DNA of 64,000 nucleotides from Phaeobacter cretensis (GCF_047372505.1 NZ_JBKBEU010000001.1:1-64000); one strand, 5' to 3'. Counted from the first letter of the stretch, positions 23,392 through 32,619 are shown. Numbers and translations are program-made. Notes: generated by a model from the letters alone, not told the origin.

Positions 23392-24233
23392 GCAGAGGCC
23401 TGTACGTTCTGGCGTTGGATGCCGAGACCTTCGATGCCCAATTCCATCTTATCGCCCGGCTTTAGGTAGGTTTCTGGATTCTGCCCCATGCCCACGCCCG
23501 GAGGCGTGCCGGTCGAGATCACATCGCCCGCCTGCAACGACATGAACTGCGACAAATGCGAAATTACGGTAGCGACGCTAAAGTGCATCGTCTTGGTGCT
23601 GCCGTCCTGATAGCGATGACCATTGACCTCAAGGTACATTGGCAGGTTCTGAGGGTCAGAAACCTCATCTCGGGTGACGAGCCAAGGCCCGATTGGCCCA
23701 AAGGTATCAGCTGATTTGCCCTTCACCCATTGACCGGACCGATGGATTTGAAAGTCACGTTCGGACAGATCATTCACGACACAATAGCCCGCGACATGAT
23801 CCAGTGCATCGGCCTCGGTCACGTATTTCGTTTGCTTGCCAATAACCACGCCCAGCTCGACCTCCCAATCGGTTTTGACTGAGCCCCGAGGGATATCAAC
23901 GGTGTCGTTTGATCCGATGATCGAAGACGTGGCCTTAAAGAAGATCACAGGTTCTTGCGGCAATTCCATGCCAGCTTCAGCAGCGTGATCGGCATAGTTT
24001 AAACCGATGCAAATGAACTTGCCCACGTTGCCGACGCAAGGCCCGATGCGAGGGTCCCCACCCACCAAAGGCAAGGTGGTTGGATCAAGATTACGCAGTT
24101 TTGCAAGGCTTGCATCATCCAGAACCGGCCCTGCGAGATCAGATATCACCCCTGAAAGGTCGCGGATCTGTTCGTTCGCATCCAAGAGGCCGGGTTTTTC
24201 GTGGCCAGCAGGCCCATAGCGTAGTAGTTTCAT
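23388..24233 (-). CDS. Fumarylacetoacetate hydrolase-family enzyme, 2,4-diketo-3-deoxy-L-fuconate hydrolase
   Basis: 281 residues with the FAH fold: FICIGLNYADHAAEAGMELP, VIFFKATSSIIGSNDTVDIP, metal Glu residues in VKTDWEVELGVVIGKQ, the FQIHRSGQWVKGKSADTFGP stretch, and VISTGTPPGVGMGQNPETYL. In the non-phosphorylating fucose pathway a member of this family cleaves 2,4-diketo-3-deoxy-L-fuconate to pyruvate and lactate. Starts ATG 24233 behind GGAGAGA. The substrate is assigned from operon context. Confidence 0.8.
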   Translation of the reverse strand: MKLLRYGPAGHEKPGLLDANEQIRDLSGVISDLAGPVLDDASLAKLRNLDPTTLPLVGGDPRIGPCVGNVGKFICIGLNYADHAAEAGMELPQEPVIFFKATSSIIGSNDTVDIPRGSVKTDWEVELGVVIGKQTKYVTEADALDHVAGYCVVNDLSERDFQIHRSGQWVKGKSADTFGPIGPWLVTRDEVSDPQNLPMYLEVNGHRYQDGSTKTMHFSVATVISHLSQFMSLQAGDVISTGTPPGVGMGQNPETYLKPGDKMELGIEGLGIQRQNVQASA

Positions 24234-24251
24234 AAGTCTCTCCGATAAATC

Positions 24252-24989
24252 TCAAATTGCCCAGCCGCCGTCGATGACGTGGCATTGTCCCGTTGTGAAC
24301 GCCGCGTCGTCGCTGGCCAGGTAAAGTGCGAGGGCGGCTATTTCTACGGCCGTGCCAATGCGCCCCATGGGCTGGCGTTCGATAAATGCTTTGAGTGCTG
24401 AGTCATAATCGCCTGTGTCGCGCAGTCGTTGGTGCATTGATGGGCTATCGACCGTGCCGGGACAGATTGCATTGCAGCGAATGTTCTGCGTGACGTAGTC
24501 CGCCGCCACCGCCTTGGTTAACCCAATGACCGCCGCTTTGGACGCACAATATGCAAGCCGGTTTGGCACGCCTTTTATAGATGATGCCACGGAGGACATG
24601 TTGATGATCGACCCACCGTCCCGTGCAATCATACCGGGCAAAACCAGTTTGATTAGCCGGTACTGCGCCTTTACATTCAGGTCGAAGCTGAAATCCCAAT
24701 CATCCTCGGCACAGTTCAAAATCGTCCCATTAGCCACATAGCCTGCGCAGTTGAAGAGAGTGTCCAGCTTGCCGATATTGGCAATGAACGCGGTGACGGC
24801 GGCGCCATCCAACACGTCCAGCACATGCGTCTCGATCCCATCAGTCGGACCAATCTTTGACAGGCTTGCGACGTTGATATCCGTCGCAATCACCCGTGCG
24901 CCTTGCTGCGCGAACATCTCAGCCGTAGCCCGACCAATGCCTTGACCTGCTGCCGTAATCAGCGCTGTTTTTCCATCTAATCGTCCCAT
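24252..24989 (-). CDS. SDR, 2-keto-3-deoxy-L-fuconate dehydrogenase
   Basis: 245 residues with ALITAAGQGIGRATAEMFAQ, DTLFNCAGYVANGTILNCAE, IINMSSVASSIKGVP, and the catalytic YCASKAAVIGLTKAVA, followed by CPGTVDSPSMHQRL and QCHVIDGGWAI. This is the DHRS6/BDH2-like group in which bacterial members of fucose operons oxidise 2-keto-3-deoxy-L-fuconate. It starts with ATG 24989, overlapping the stop of the lactonase by one base. Confidence 0.82.
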   Translation of the reverse strand: MGRLDGKTALITAAGQGIGRATAEMFAQQGARVIATDINVASLSKIGPTDGIETHVLDVLDGAAVTAFIANIGKLDTLFNCAGYVANGTILNCAEDDWDFSFDLNVKAQYRLIKLVLPGMIARDGGSIINMSSVASSIKGVPNRLAYCASKAAVIGLTKAVAADYVTQNIRCNAICPGTVDSPSMHQRLRDTGDYDSALKAFIERQPMGRIGTAVEIAALALYLASDDAAFTTGQCHVIDGGWAI

Positions 24990-25825
24990 CAGGCCGCTCC
25001 TTTTATTCTATAGATACGTGCTGCGTTTCCGCCTAATATCGCGTCCCTGTCGGTCTCATTCAGATCTTTCAAGATTTGATCTGTGGCGGCGCACCAGTCG
25101 TCATATGCGCAGGCCAGAGTGCAGACAGGCCAATCGCTGCCCCAGATCATCCGGGTAGGACCAAAGTGATCCAGCAGGTGCTCGACATATGGTCTTAACT
25201 GCGAAACGGTCCAATCCTTGGCGGCCTCTGTGACCAAACCCGAGAGTTTCACGGCAACGGATGTATTTTGGGCCAATGACACCATATTGGCCGCCCATTC
25301 GTTGAACTGACCAGCGGCAATTTCCGGCTTTGCGGCGTGGTCGATCACGATGCTCAGATCCGGGTGGTCTCGCACTAATTCTTGCAAGTTAGGCAGGTGT
25401 TTGGGCAAGACAAGCGCGTCAAAGGCAAGCTCTGAGGTGGCCATTGCCCGAAAGATGGGCGTGTGCGTTTTCGACAGCATCCAATCGACATCCGAGATGT
25501 CTTGGATCATTGGACGCAGGCCAACAAATTTTGGGTGGGTGGCAAGCCGGGTTATTTGCCCGATAGCGTCTGGTGCTTCAAAATCTACCCATCCGACAAC
25601 GCCAAGGATGAAGGGATTGTCATCAGCCAGCCCAAGCATAAATTCGGTTTCTGCAATTGTTGGTGCAGCCTGCACCAAAACCGTGCCCTCAACACCATTG
25701 ACGCGTAATACTGGTGCAAGATCGGCGGGTAAAAAGTCGCGGTAAAGGGGTGGCAACTCTGGCGTCAGCCATCCATAGTCCCCACGCGCAAGGGCCCAAA
25801 AATGCTGATGCGCGTCGATCTTCAT
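24989..25825 (-). CDS. Amidohydrolase-family L-fuconolactonase
   Basis: 278 residues of the amidohydrolase 2 family (COG3618). Metal-site motifs are KIDAHQHFWALARGDYGWLT at the start, LSIVIDHAAKPEIA in the middle (His-Ala-Ala-Lys-Pro), and MIWGSDWPVCTL near the end (Asp). COG3618 enzymes hydrolyse sugar lactones. It would convert L-fucono-1,4-lactone to L-fuconate. Overlaps FucU by ATGA. Confidence 0.82.
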   Translation of the reverse strand: MKIDAHQHFWALARGDYGWLTPELPPLYRDFLPADLAPVLRVNGVEGTVLVQAAPTIAETEFMLGLADDNPFILGVVGWVDFEAPDAIGQITRLATHPKFVGLRPMIQDISDVDWMLSKTHTPIFRAMATSELAFDALVLPKHLPNLQELVRDHPDLSIVIDHAAKPEIAAGQFNEWAANMVSLAQNTSVAVKLSGLVTEAAKDWTVSQLRPYVEHLLDHFGPTRMIWGSDWPVCTLACAYDDWCAATDQILKDLNETDRDAILGGNAARIYRIKGAA

Positions 25826-26250
25826 TCTATCACGCCTTTGGTGAGAATGATATTGCCGTAAAGCCGACGTTCTCCAGTCTGGACCACAGCAAAAGCGGAT
25901 TTAGCTAGTTCATAAAACGCAAACCGTTCTATCGACTGGATCGGCTGTGGTGCGTCAGCTACGTTGTCAATAATGCGTTGGAAATCCTCGACAGTCTCTG
26001 GCACAGCGTCCGCATCGCTTACGACCTGCATACATCTGACCGGATCATCTGTATAAGTATCCAGTGGCATAACAGACAGGACCGCGTTCAGCATCATCGA
26101 CGCATCCGACCCGTCCGCCCGGATGCAACGGGGGCCAATCCTCTCAGCCGGAAAATTTGCGTCTGCCAGAACGATAAAGTCCCCGTGCCCCATTGCGCGC
26201 AGGGCATGCAGCAAATCGGGCGAGAGAAGAGGATTGATATTTCGAAGCAT
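25822..26250 (-). CDS. fucU: L-fucose mutarotase (RbsD/FucU family)
   Basis: 142 residues starting at ATG 26250, which matches the usual N-terminus MLRNINPLLSPDLLHALRAM; an in-frame TTG lies six codons earlier. GHGDFIVLADANFPAERIGP and the C-terminal FYELAKSAFAVVQTGERRLY motif with GNIILTKGVI are typical of FucU. It interconverts alpha- and beta-L-fucose and supplies the anomer used by the dehydrogenase. A clear ribosome site is not seen. Confidence 0.88.
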   Translation of the reverse strand: MLRNINPLLSPDLLHALRAMGHGDFIVLADANFPAERIGPRCIRADGSDASMMLNAVLSVMPLDTYTDDPVRCMQVVSDADAVPETVEDFQRIIDNVADAPQPIQSIERFAFYELAKSAFAVVQTGERRLYGNIILTKGVIE

Positions 26251-26337
26251 GGCAGCGTGCGCTTTCAAAAGTGTTCATATTGACGTCTTACGCTGAGCAG
26301 GTTCGCGGGGCGCAAGTGTCGCGTTTCAATGAATGAG

Positions 26338-26362
26338 CGCAGCCCGAATTGACCGGGCTGCG
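26338..26362 (-). terminator. Hairpin downstream of the sugar-binding protein gene
   Basis: CGCAGCCCG and CGGGCTGCG form a perfect 9-bp stem around AATTGAC, 14 bases after the sugar-binding protein stop. The following minus-strand bases are only mildly T-rich. It probably reduces readthrough into fucU and the enzymes, keeping receptor output high. Confidence 0.55.
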
Positions 26363-26376
26363 ATGCAAATTATTAT

Positions 26377-27321
26377 TTAGTCGTATAACACCGCCGCGAC
26401 CTTTGGATCGTCGATATTGCTGGCGTCGTAGTAGTAAAAACCAGTGTCGATCAGCGGGGCAACAGCTTCACCGTTGGCGGCCATTAAAGCGGCTTTCACC
26501 GTTTCATATCCAATGCCAACCGGGTTTTGTGTAATTGCGCCCGTCATCAGACCAGATCGGATTGCGTTCTTCTGAGCAGCGCCGGAATCGTAACCGATCA
26601 CGACCACGCCCTCAGCGCCGTTTTCGCTTACACCATTCACAACGCCGATTGCAGAGCCTTCGTTGGTGCCAAAGATACCTTTCAGGTCAGGGTTGGCTGT
26701 CAGGATCGACTTTGTGATCTCTGTCGATTGCAACTGATCACCGGCACCGTACTGGACAGTGACGACTTCGATGCCGGGGTGTTTCGCGATTTCGTTCAAG
26801 AAACCATCGCGGCGGTCAATGCCCGTACGGCTCGTTTGGTCATGTGCCACGACAGCAACTTTGCCTTCACCACCAATGAATTCGGCCATTTTGGCAGCGG
26901 CCATGCCAGCCGCAGCCGCATTATCTGTGGTGCAGGTGCTGACCGGAATGTCGCTGTCGACACCGCTGTCAAATGCGACAATCGGAATGCCTGCGTCCTG
27001 GGCTTGGCGCAAAAGCGGAATGGCCGCTTGGCTGTCCAATGCTGCGAAACCAATCGCTGCAGGTGATTTGGCCAAGGCAGCAGCCAGCATGTCGATCTGG
27101 CGATCAACCTGAGCTTCGGAATCTGGACCTTCAAATGTCATCTCAACACCGAATTCGGCAGCAGCTTGATCTGCGCCGGCCTTAACAGCCTGCCAGAATT
27201 GGTGCTGAAAACCCTTGGAAATCAGCGGAATAAGTTTGGTTTCCTGACCAATAGCGACCGTGGCTTGCGCCATGACGAGACCGGCACCCATTGTGCCCAT
27301 TACTTGTCTTCTATTCATCAT
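26377..27321 (-). CDS. Sugar ABC transporter substrate-binding protein (RbsB-like)
   Basis: 314 residues from ATG 27321 (a second ATG follows). The signal is of Tat type (MNRRQVMGTMGAGLVMAQA). The body is a class B periplasmic sugar-binding protein: IPLISKGFQHQFWQAVKAGA, DMLAAALAKSPAAIGFAALD, GIPIVAFDSGVDSDIPVSTC, GIFGTNEGSAIGVVNGVSEN. With the RbsA- and RbsC-like genes upstream it would import L-fucose or a related 6-deoxyhexose. Confidence 0.85.
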   Translation of the reverse strand: MMNRRQVMGTMGAGLVMAQATVAIGQETKLIPLISKGFQHQFWQAVKAGADQAAAEFGVEMTFEGPDSEAQVDRQIDMLAAALAKSPAAIGFAALDSQAAIPLLRQAQDAGIPIVAFDSGVDSDIPVSTCTTDNAAAAGMAAAKMAEFIGGEGKVAVVAHDQTSRTGIDRRDGFLNEIAKHPGIEVVTVQYGAGDQLQSTEITKSILTANPDLKGIFGTNEGSAIGVVNGVSENGAEGVVVIGYDSGAAQKNAIRSGLMTGAITQNPVGIGYETVKAALMAANGEAVAPLIDTGFYYYDASNIDDPKVAAVLYD

Positions 27322-27366
27322 TTTCTAGTTCCTCCCATTTGAAATTATGCTTAATTCTCGGCCGGT

Positions 27367-28374
27367 TTAGTTGGCCTTTTGTCGTCTCATGATATCTGCG
27401 TAGACAGCGAGAATAATGATCGCGCCCGTGACAACGGTTTGCCATTCTTGTGGAACAGACAATATGCGCAAACCATTCAACAAAACGGCCATTATCAACG
27501 CCCCGATGAGTGTCCCAAGGATTGTGCCGCGCCCCCCCGACAAGGACGTGCCGCCAATCACAACGGCGGCAATAGCCTCCAGTTCATAGCCAAGTCCAAG
27601 GGCTGGTTGCGCGGAGTTCAGGCGCGAGGCAATCAAAAGGCCAGCAATGCCAACAATTGCGCCAGACAAGCTGTAGATGGCGATTTTCCAACGATCCGTG
27701 TTCACGCCAGACAAGCGCACAGCTTCTTCGTTGCTGCCCAATGCAAAGCAATAGCGCCCCAAAACCGTGCGGCTAAGAATATAGGAGACGGCACCGGCGA
27801 CCAGAAACAAGATCAAGACGCCATTGGGGATCGGAACAGCTGGGAAAATTTCACCTATCAGCGAGCCGCGGGAAATCTTGTCAAAACCCGGCGTGTCATT
27901 GAAATAGATCGGACGCGTGCCAGACACCACCAGTGACAATCCCTTGAGAATGAGCATCAAACCCAAAGTCGCAATGAAAGGCGGGATTTTCATCTTGGCA
28001 ACCAGCGTTCCCGAGATAAAGCCAGCCAATGTCCCCGTCGCAATCGCGGCAGCAACGCCAAGCGGCAAAGGCAGTCCAAGATTGGTCAACACCACACCCG
28101 TCATCACGGCTGTAAATGTCATCAAAGTGCCGACAGATAGATCGATACCGCCTGTAATGATCACAAGGGTTGCAGCAATTGCCAACACGCCATTGACCGA
28201 CGTGGCCTGCAAAATCGCGATCATATTCGAGGTCTGCATGAAGTTGGGCGAGGCAATGCTGAACGCGATCAAAAGCAACACGAGACTGGCGAAGGCGAGC
28301 AATTTTTGAAAGGCACCGCTTGCGGTCAGCTTCCGCAAAGCACTGGCGGGCGCATCCTGGCTCATCACTGTCAT
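27367..28374 (-). CDS. Sugar ABC transporter permease (RbsC-like)
   Basis: 335 residues with about eight to ten hydrophobic segments and the RbsC/AraH marks LVIITGGIDLSVGTLMTFTA and GAVSYILSRTVLGRYCFALG, with NEEAVRLSGVNTDRWKIAIY and GTSLSGGRGTILGTLIGALI. The start overlaps the RbsA-like stop (ATGA). It is the membrane subunit of the fucose-operon importer. Confidence 0.88.
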   Translation of the reverse strand: MTVMSQDAPASALRKLTASGAFQKLLAFASLVLLLIAFSIASPNFMQTSNMIAILQATSVNGVLAIAATLVIITGGIDLSVGTLMTFTAVMTGVVLTNLGLPLPLGVAAAIATGTLAGFISGTLVAKMKIPPFIATLGLMLILKGLSLVVSGTRPIYFNDTPGFDKISRGSLIGEIFPAVPIPNGVLILFLVAGAVSYILSRTVLGRYCFALGSNEEAVRLSGVNTDRWKIAIYSLSGAIVGIAGLLIASRLNSAQPALGLGYELEAIAAVVIGGTSLSGGRGTILGTLIGALIMAVLLNGLRILSVPQEWQTVVTGAIIILAVYADIMRRQKAN

Positions 28375-29885
28375 TGGATGGGTTCCTTAGTTTTGTCGGT
28401 CTGGGTCGCGAGTTCCATGATGTTTTCTTGTGTCGCGCCATCGCGTGGCAGGATGCCGGTCAGGCGGCCTTCGCACATGACTGCGATACGATGGGACAGT
28501 CGTAAAACTTCGGGAAGCTCAGATGAGATAACGATGATCGCCCGCCCTTGTGCGGCGAGGTCTTCCAACAGATCATAAATTTCGGATTTTGCGCCCACGT
28601 CGATGCCACGTGTTGGCTCATCAAAGATCAGCACATCGCAATCGCGCAATAGCCATTTCGCGATGACGACCTTTTGTTGGTTTCCACCTGAAAGCAGCCG
28701 GACATCCTGCATATCTGAAGGTGTCCGAATGCCGAGTTGATCAATGTACTTAAGCGCGGTTTCCTTCATTGCTGCCTCGTTCAACACGCCCATAGAGTTT
28801 GTAAACCAGGACATATTTGCCATCGCGATATTCGCGCGAACCGTCATATCCACAGCAAGACCAAAGTGCTTGCGATCCTCTGACAGATATCCAATGCCCG
28901 CCTGAACCGCCTCATTCGGAGAGCGAATGTTCACGGGCTGACCTTGAACCAATATGTCGCCAGCCTCGCGGGGATCAGCCCCGAAGATAATACGAGCCAC
29001 CTCGGTGCGACCTGCGCCCATTAGGCCTGCAAACCCCAGGATTTCCCCCTTGCGCACATCAAAGCTGACATCCTTTACAACGGAACCACGCGATAGGTTG
29101 CGCACCTCAAGGGCAATGGGGCTCTGCGAAAGATCGGAGATGTTTGACTCGTCGTGTGTTACTTCGCGGCCAACCATCAATTGAATGATCTTAGACAATG
29201 GCGTCTCGGCGGCTTGCACCGTGTCGATATACGCCCCATCCCGAAGAATCGTGACGCGATCTGCGATGCGCTTTATTTCGTCCATCCGGTGGCTGATATA
29301 GACAATCCCCACACCATCAGCTTTCAGCTTTGCAATTACTTTGAATAGCTCATTGATCTCTGTGTCATTCAGCGCCGCCGTCGGTTCGTCCATGATCAGG
29401 CAGCGTGGGTTGTATGACAGCGTCTTCGCGATTTCTATCAACTGCTGGCGGGCTACTGTCTGAGTTCCGACCAGTGTGCGCGGATCCATACTCAGGTTGA
29501 GCGATTTGAAAATCTCCGAAGCCTGCGCATTCAGCGCGGCCTCATCCAGTCGACCAAAGCGAAGGCGTGGTTCACGCCCGATAAGAACGTTTTGTGCTGC
29601 TGTAAGATCGTTCATCAGACTCAATTCCTGGTGAATGATCCCGATACCCAGATCTTGTGCAGCCCGCGGCCCTTTGGGGGCAATGGGTTTGCCATCAACG
29701 TACATTTCGCCTTCGTCGCGAGCATAGATGCCGGACATGATTTTCATCAAAGTCGACTTGCCCGCGCCATTCTCCCCCATCAATGCGTGGACTTCGCCGG
29801 GGCGCAGGTCGAACTGAACATCCTTTAGGGCATGGACGCCTGGGAACCGTTTTTGGATTCCCCTCATCTCCACCAAGTTTGTCAT
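28371..29885 (-). CDS. Sugar ABC transporter ATPase with two nucleotide-binding domains (RbsA-like)
   Basis: 504 residues. The N-terminal domain has Walker A GENGAGKST, the Q-loop IIHQELSLMNDLTAAQNVLI and Walker B CLIMDEPTAAL. The C-terminal domain has the degenerate GFAGLMGAGRTEVARIIFGA Walker A and LLSGGNQQKVVIAKWLLRD with LIFDEPTRGIDVGAKSEI. Fused tandem domains are the rule for the CUT2/RbsA group. It is the first gene of the fucose operon, 153 bases from the divergent GntR gene. Confidence 0.9.
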   Translation of the reverse strand: MTNLVEMRGIQKRFPGVHALKDVQFDLRPGEVHALMGENGAGKSTLMKIMSGIYARDEGEMYVDGKPIAPKGPRAAQDLGIGIIHQELSLMNDLTAAQNVLIGREPRLRFGRLDEAALNAQASEIFKSLNLSMDPRTLVGTQTVARQQLIEIAKTLSYNPRCLIMDEPTAALNDTEINELFKVIAKLKADGVGIVYISHRMDEIKRIADRVTILRDGAYIDTVQAAETPLSKIIQLMVGREVTHDESNISDLSQSPIALEVRNLSRGSVVKDVSFDVRKGEILGFAGLMGAGRTEVARIIFGADPREAGDILVQGQPVNIRSPNEAVQAGIGYLSEDRKHFGLAVDMTVRANIAMANMSWFTNSMGVLNEAAMKETALKYIDQLGIRTPSDMQDVRLLSGGNQQKVVIAKWLLRDCDVLIFDEPTRGIDVGAKSEIYDLLEDLAAQGRAIIVISSELPEVLRLSHRIAVMCEGRLTGILPRDGATQENIMELATQTDKTKEPIQ

Positions 29886-30038
29886 GCGTACAGCCCTCCC
29901 AAGCCGATCGCTTTTGTACGCGCAGAAGAACCAGCAGCCGTCTTGTGGGCGCCGTAGTCACATCAGACAGTGGTCAACGAGGACCTCTGGATGTCGACTT
30001 CTGTCTCCGGTATCTTTGACTAGGTTGACTCGCGCCAT

Positions 30039-30770
30039 ATGTCAACTAACATGTCAGTTATGGGAATTCAAATGCAACGAACACCGGTTGAGTTGGGCAT
30101 AGATGGGCTTGATGGCACTCTGGGCCACCGAGTCTATACGGTTTTGCGTGACCAGATCCTGAATATGTCACTTGAGCCAGGTTTTGTTCTGCGCAAAGGC
30201 GCGCTGTGTGAACAGCTTGGTGTTTCAAGGTCACCGGTCGCCGAAGCGCTCGGCAAACTCTCCTCAGAAGGGCTTGTGGACATTGTCCCACAATCAGCCA
30301 CCCGTGTTTCACGCTTATCCCTGACTGCGATTCAGGAAGAGAGCTTTTTGCGCGAAGCGATTGAGGTAGCGGCAGTCGCCAAAATTGCGAATGAACGAAG
30401 TGAGGAACAACTCTGCAAATTGTCTCGAAACCTCCGCCTGCAGACTTTGCTAATTGAAGACGGCGATCACGCAGGGTTCTTTGAGGCCGATGTCGAATTT
30501 CATAATCTGATCTTGCAGTTTACCGGGTTTCCAAAAGTGATCGCTGCAGCAGATCATCTCTCGCTTCAGTTACTGCGCGCACGGATGCTCTTGCTCCCGA
30601 CTAAGGGGCGGCCGAAAGAGGCAGTAGAGGAACATCAAGCAATCCTTGATGCGATCAAAGCCAAAGACAGCAAGGCGGCACGAGCAAGTATGGCCATCCA
30701 TTTGCGTCAACTCATCGACCGTCTTACGCCGCTGGAGACAACACACCCAGAGTTCTTCCGAAAAGCGTAG
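30039..30770 (+). CDS. GntR-family (FCD-domain) regulator of the fucose operon
   Basis: About 243 residues. The N-terminal winged helix is visible (VYTVLRDQILNMSLEPGFVL, GVSRSPVAEALGKLSSEGLV), followed by an all-helical FCD ligand domain with DVEFHNLILQFTGFP and VEEHQAILDAIKAKDSKAAR, whose His residues usually bind metal. Several ATGs are in frame (30039, 30051, 30060, 30072). The operator at 30044-30059 overlaps the first two, so the real start may be 30072, which has GGGA in front. It probably represses the divergent importer operon. Confidence 0.82.
   Translation: MSTNMSVMGIQMQRTPVELGIDGLDGTLGHRVYTVLRDQILNMSLEPGFVLRKGALCEQLGVSRSPVAEALGKLSSEGLVDIVPQSATRVSRLSLTAIQEESFLREAIEVAAVAKIANERSEEQLCKLSRNLRLQTLLIEDGDHAGFFEADVEFHNLILQFTGFPKVIAAADHLSLQLLRARMLLLPTKGRPKEAVEEHQAILDAIKAKDSKAARASMAIHLRQLIDRLTPLETTHPEFFRKA
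30044..30059. promoter_or_regulatory. Near-perfect 16-bp palindrome at the GntR start
   Basis: AACTAACATGTCAGTT has one mismatch between its 8-base arms. A related inverted pair, GTTGAC and GTCAAC, lies just upstream (30025-30045). The overlap with the first in-frame ATG suggests either an autoregulatory site or a later translation start. Confidence 0.5.
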
Positions 30771-30936
30771 CTATGATAGCGCTTTAGATCGAACGGCGTG
30801 CTTGTGAACATTTGAACTGAGACTAAAGAGCCACATCAATCAGACCTGCCAATTCTGATAGAGAACCGCTCTCGAAAAACCAATAATTGCATCCCTGAAC
30901 TGAACTAAAATGTTCGCGCTATAGCGTAAGCCAGTT

Positions 30937-31490
30937 ATGCCCTCTGGCTCAAGTGCGGCATTGCGCAAGCATGTGGCTGAGGATCTGGGTGTTGGAATGT
31001 CGACGCTGAGCAAGTGGATCACGGCGCATCGGGAAACAGATGTGGTGTCGAAAGAGGATTTGGAACTCGCCAAAGAAAACGACCGGCTTCGGCGTGAGAC
31101 ACCATTGCCTGACAGCACATGCTTGCATGTGTGAGAGGGCACATTCTCAAGGAGGAAAGGGAAATATTAAAAAGGCCACGGTGTTCTTTGCGCGCTTTCC
31201 GCAATTGTCCCGCCGGTCGCAAGACAGCGGTCTGACCTGGTGACACTGGCGTACATTATAGAACAATCGCGCCTGAGCCTGGGCGGCTTCAAGGTGTCCG
31301 CTCTCATGCATGTAAACATGCACCGCCGGGCAGTGGATGTATGGGAAAGGTAATTGTTATGACAATGCTGCCGTCGAGACCTTCTTCAAATACATCAATG
31401 GCTTCTACAATCCGCATCGAAGGCATTCAGCATTGGCTTGGAAAGCCCTGTCGTCTTCGAACGGAAACTGGCCTAAACAAGCACTTGGAG
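30937..31490 (+). mobile_element. Decayed IS3-family insertion sequence (orfA and orfB fragments)
   Basis: From 30937 the translation resembles IS3 OrfA: ALRKHVAEDLGVGMSTLSKW, then LELAKENDRLRRE. The frame is then broken by about 40 unrelated bases, and the OrfA end EEREILKKATVFFA resumes in another frame near 31155. From 31337 comes the end of OrfB, but with the middle deleted: GKGNCYDNAAVETFFKYING and FYNPHRRHSALAW, which in an intact element lie far apart. No terminal repeats could be recognised. The element is not functional. Confidence 0.75.
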
Positions 31491-31616
31491 CGGCACAAAA
31501 GCGCGACAGCTCCAAAGTGTGCATACAAAGCCGATCTCCAGTTCGCGGAAAAATCGATGCGGTTTTCCCGCTACCGGGGCTACTCTCTCAGGTAAACTGC
31601 CCGAACGGAGGCCGAA

Positions 31617-32141
31617 ATGGCAAAACCTTTGACGTCTGCTCCAGTCCTTGAAACAGAGCGACTAACTCTACGCGGGCCCTTACAAAGTGATTTACCCGAA
31701 TTTACCCGCTACATGACGCGTTCGCCGAGGCTGCAATCCCAAGGCGAAACGGTCAGCGATGAACAGTGTTGGTTCGGGTTCTTGATCGGGGTTGGCCATT
31801 GGCAATGGCACGGGTTTGGATTCTTTACAATAACGAAGCTGAGGGGGAGCCATCCACTAGGTCGTGTCGGGTTGCTTAAGCATTCAAATTGGCCGGACGT
31901 TGAGTTGGCGTGGCATCTTTTTGATGAGGCCGAAGGTAAAGGATATGCCACCGAGGCTGGCCTAGCTGTTCGCAAGTGGGCGTATCAAGCTCATGGTATT
32001 GAGCAATTGGTTAGCTATATCGATTTCGAGAACCATCGTTCACAAGCGGTTGCAAAACGGCTCGGAGCGGAGACCGATGGCACGCGCGCTGATCACGAAC
32101 CAAATGCAGAAGTTTGGACACACCGACCTGAACCAGAATGA
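31617..32141 (+). CDS. GNAT-family N-acetyltransferase
   Basis: 174 residues behind GGAGGCCGAA. Its pattern is that of RimJ/RimL-type acetyltransferases: APVLETERLTLRGPLQSDLP at the start, the acetyl-CoA binding segment AEGKGYATEAGLAVRKWAYQ, and SYIDFENHRSQAVAKRLGAE. It probably acetylates a small amine or protein N-terminus; the substrate is unknown. The gene follows the IS remnant directly. Confidence 0.8.
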   Translation: MAKPLTSAPVLETERLTLRGPLQSDLPEFTRYMTRSPRLQSQGETVSDEQCWFGFLIGVGHWQWHGFGFFTITKLRGSHPLGRVGLLKHSNWPDVELAWHLFDEAEGKGYATEAGLAVRKWAYQAHGIEQLVSYIDFENHRSQAVAKRLGAETDGTRADHEPNAEVWTHRPEPE

Positions 32142-32567
32142 TCATGTCGGGCTCGAAGCCGCCTTGCCGGGTCGTGCTTCGGTTTTGGCGCCGAGGCTAC
32201 ATCGCCCTCCTCCGCGATTTCCTCAGGGATGAGGCCGCCGGATCAGTACACATCGACCGTCGCTCACGCTTATCCACGTAGGTTACCATCTCCTCTGTTC
32301 GGGGTATGATAACTGATTGATTTGTCACCTGCCTGTTTCGCAAGCTAGCAAAGGCTTGCCGGTCAGAACCGTTAACATAGACGTTGCCTGCCTGCCCCAC
32401 TACTATTGGAGAATCCCGAGGAATCCGGGGCGGGAGAGAGCGGTCTGCGTCCATGAGGAATGGTTTTACCCGTAGGCCGCTCGTTTGAACTTACCTTTAT
32501 TCAATCAAGTCTCTGGGATGGGTCCGCAACTGCTGATCTTTGGCTGCACCTATTGTTCTAGGCCTAC
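32142..32567 (+). other. Gap without a clear gene
   Basis: A 45-codon frame (32144-32281) opens right after the acetyltransferase with MSGSKPPCRVVLRFWRRGYI. It is basic, lacks a good ribosome site and has no recognised relatives. The rest of the stretch shows no coding or regulatory signal that I can support. Its proximity to the IS fossil suggests degraded mobile DNA. Confidence 0.25.
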
Positions 32568-32595
32568 AAAAAAAGGCCAGACCGGCGGCCTGACC
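32568..32595 (-). terminator. Rho-independent terminator of the folate triad
   Basis: On the minus strand GGTCAGGCC pairs with GGTCTGGCC (two G-T pairs) around a 3-base loop and is followed by seven T. It begins 24 bases after the methyltransferase stop. Confidence 0.85.
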
Positions 32596-32619
32596 TCACT
32601 ATTGTTAGAAGGGCAGCGA

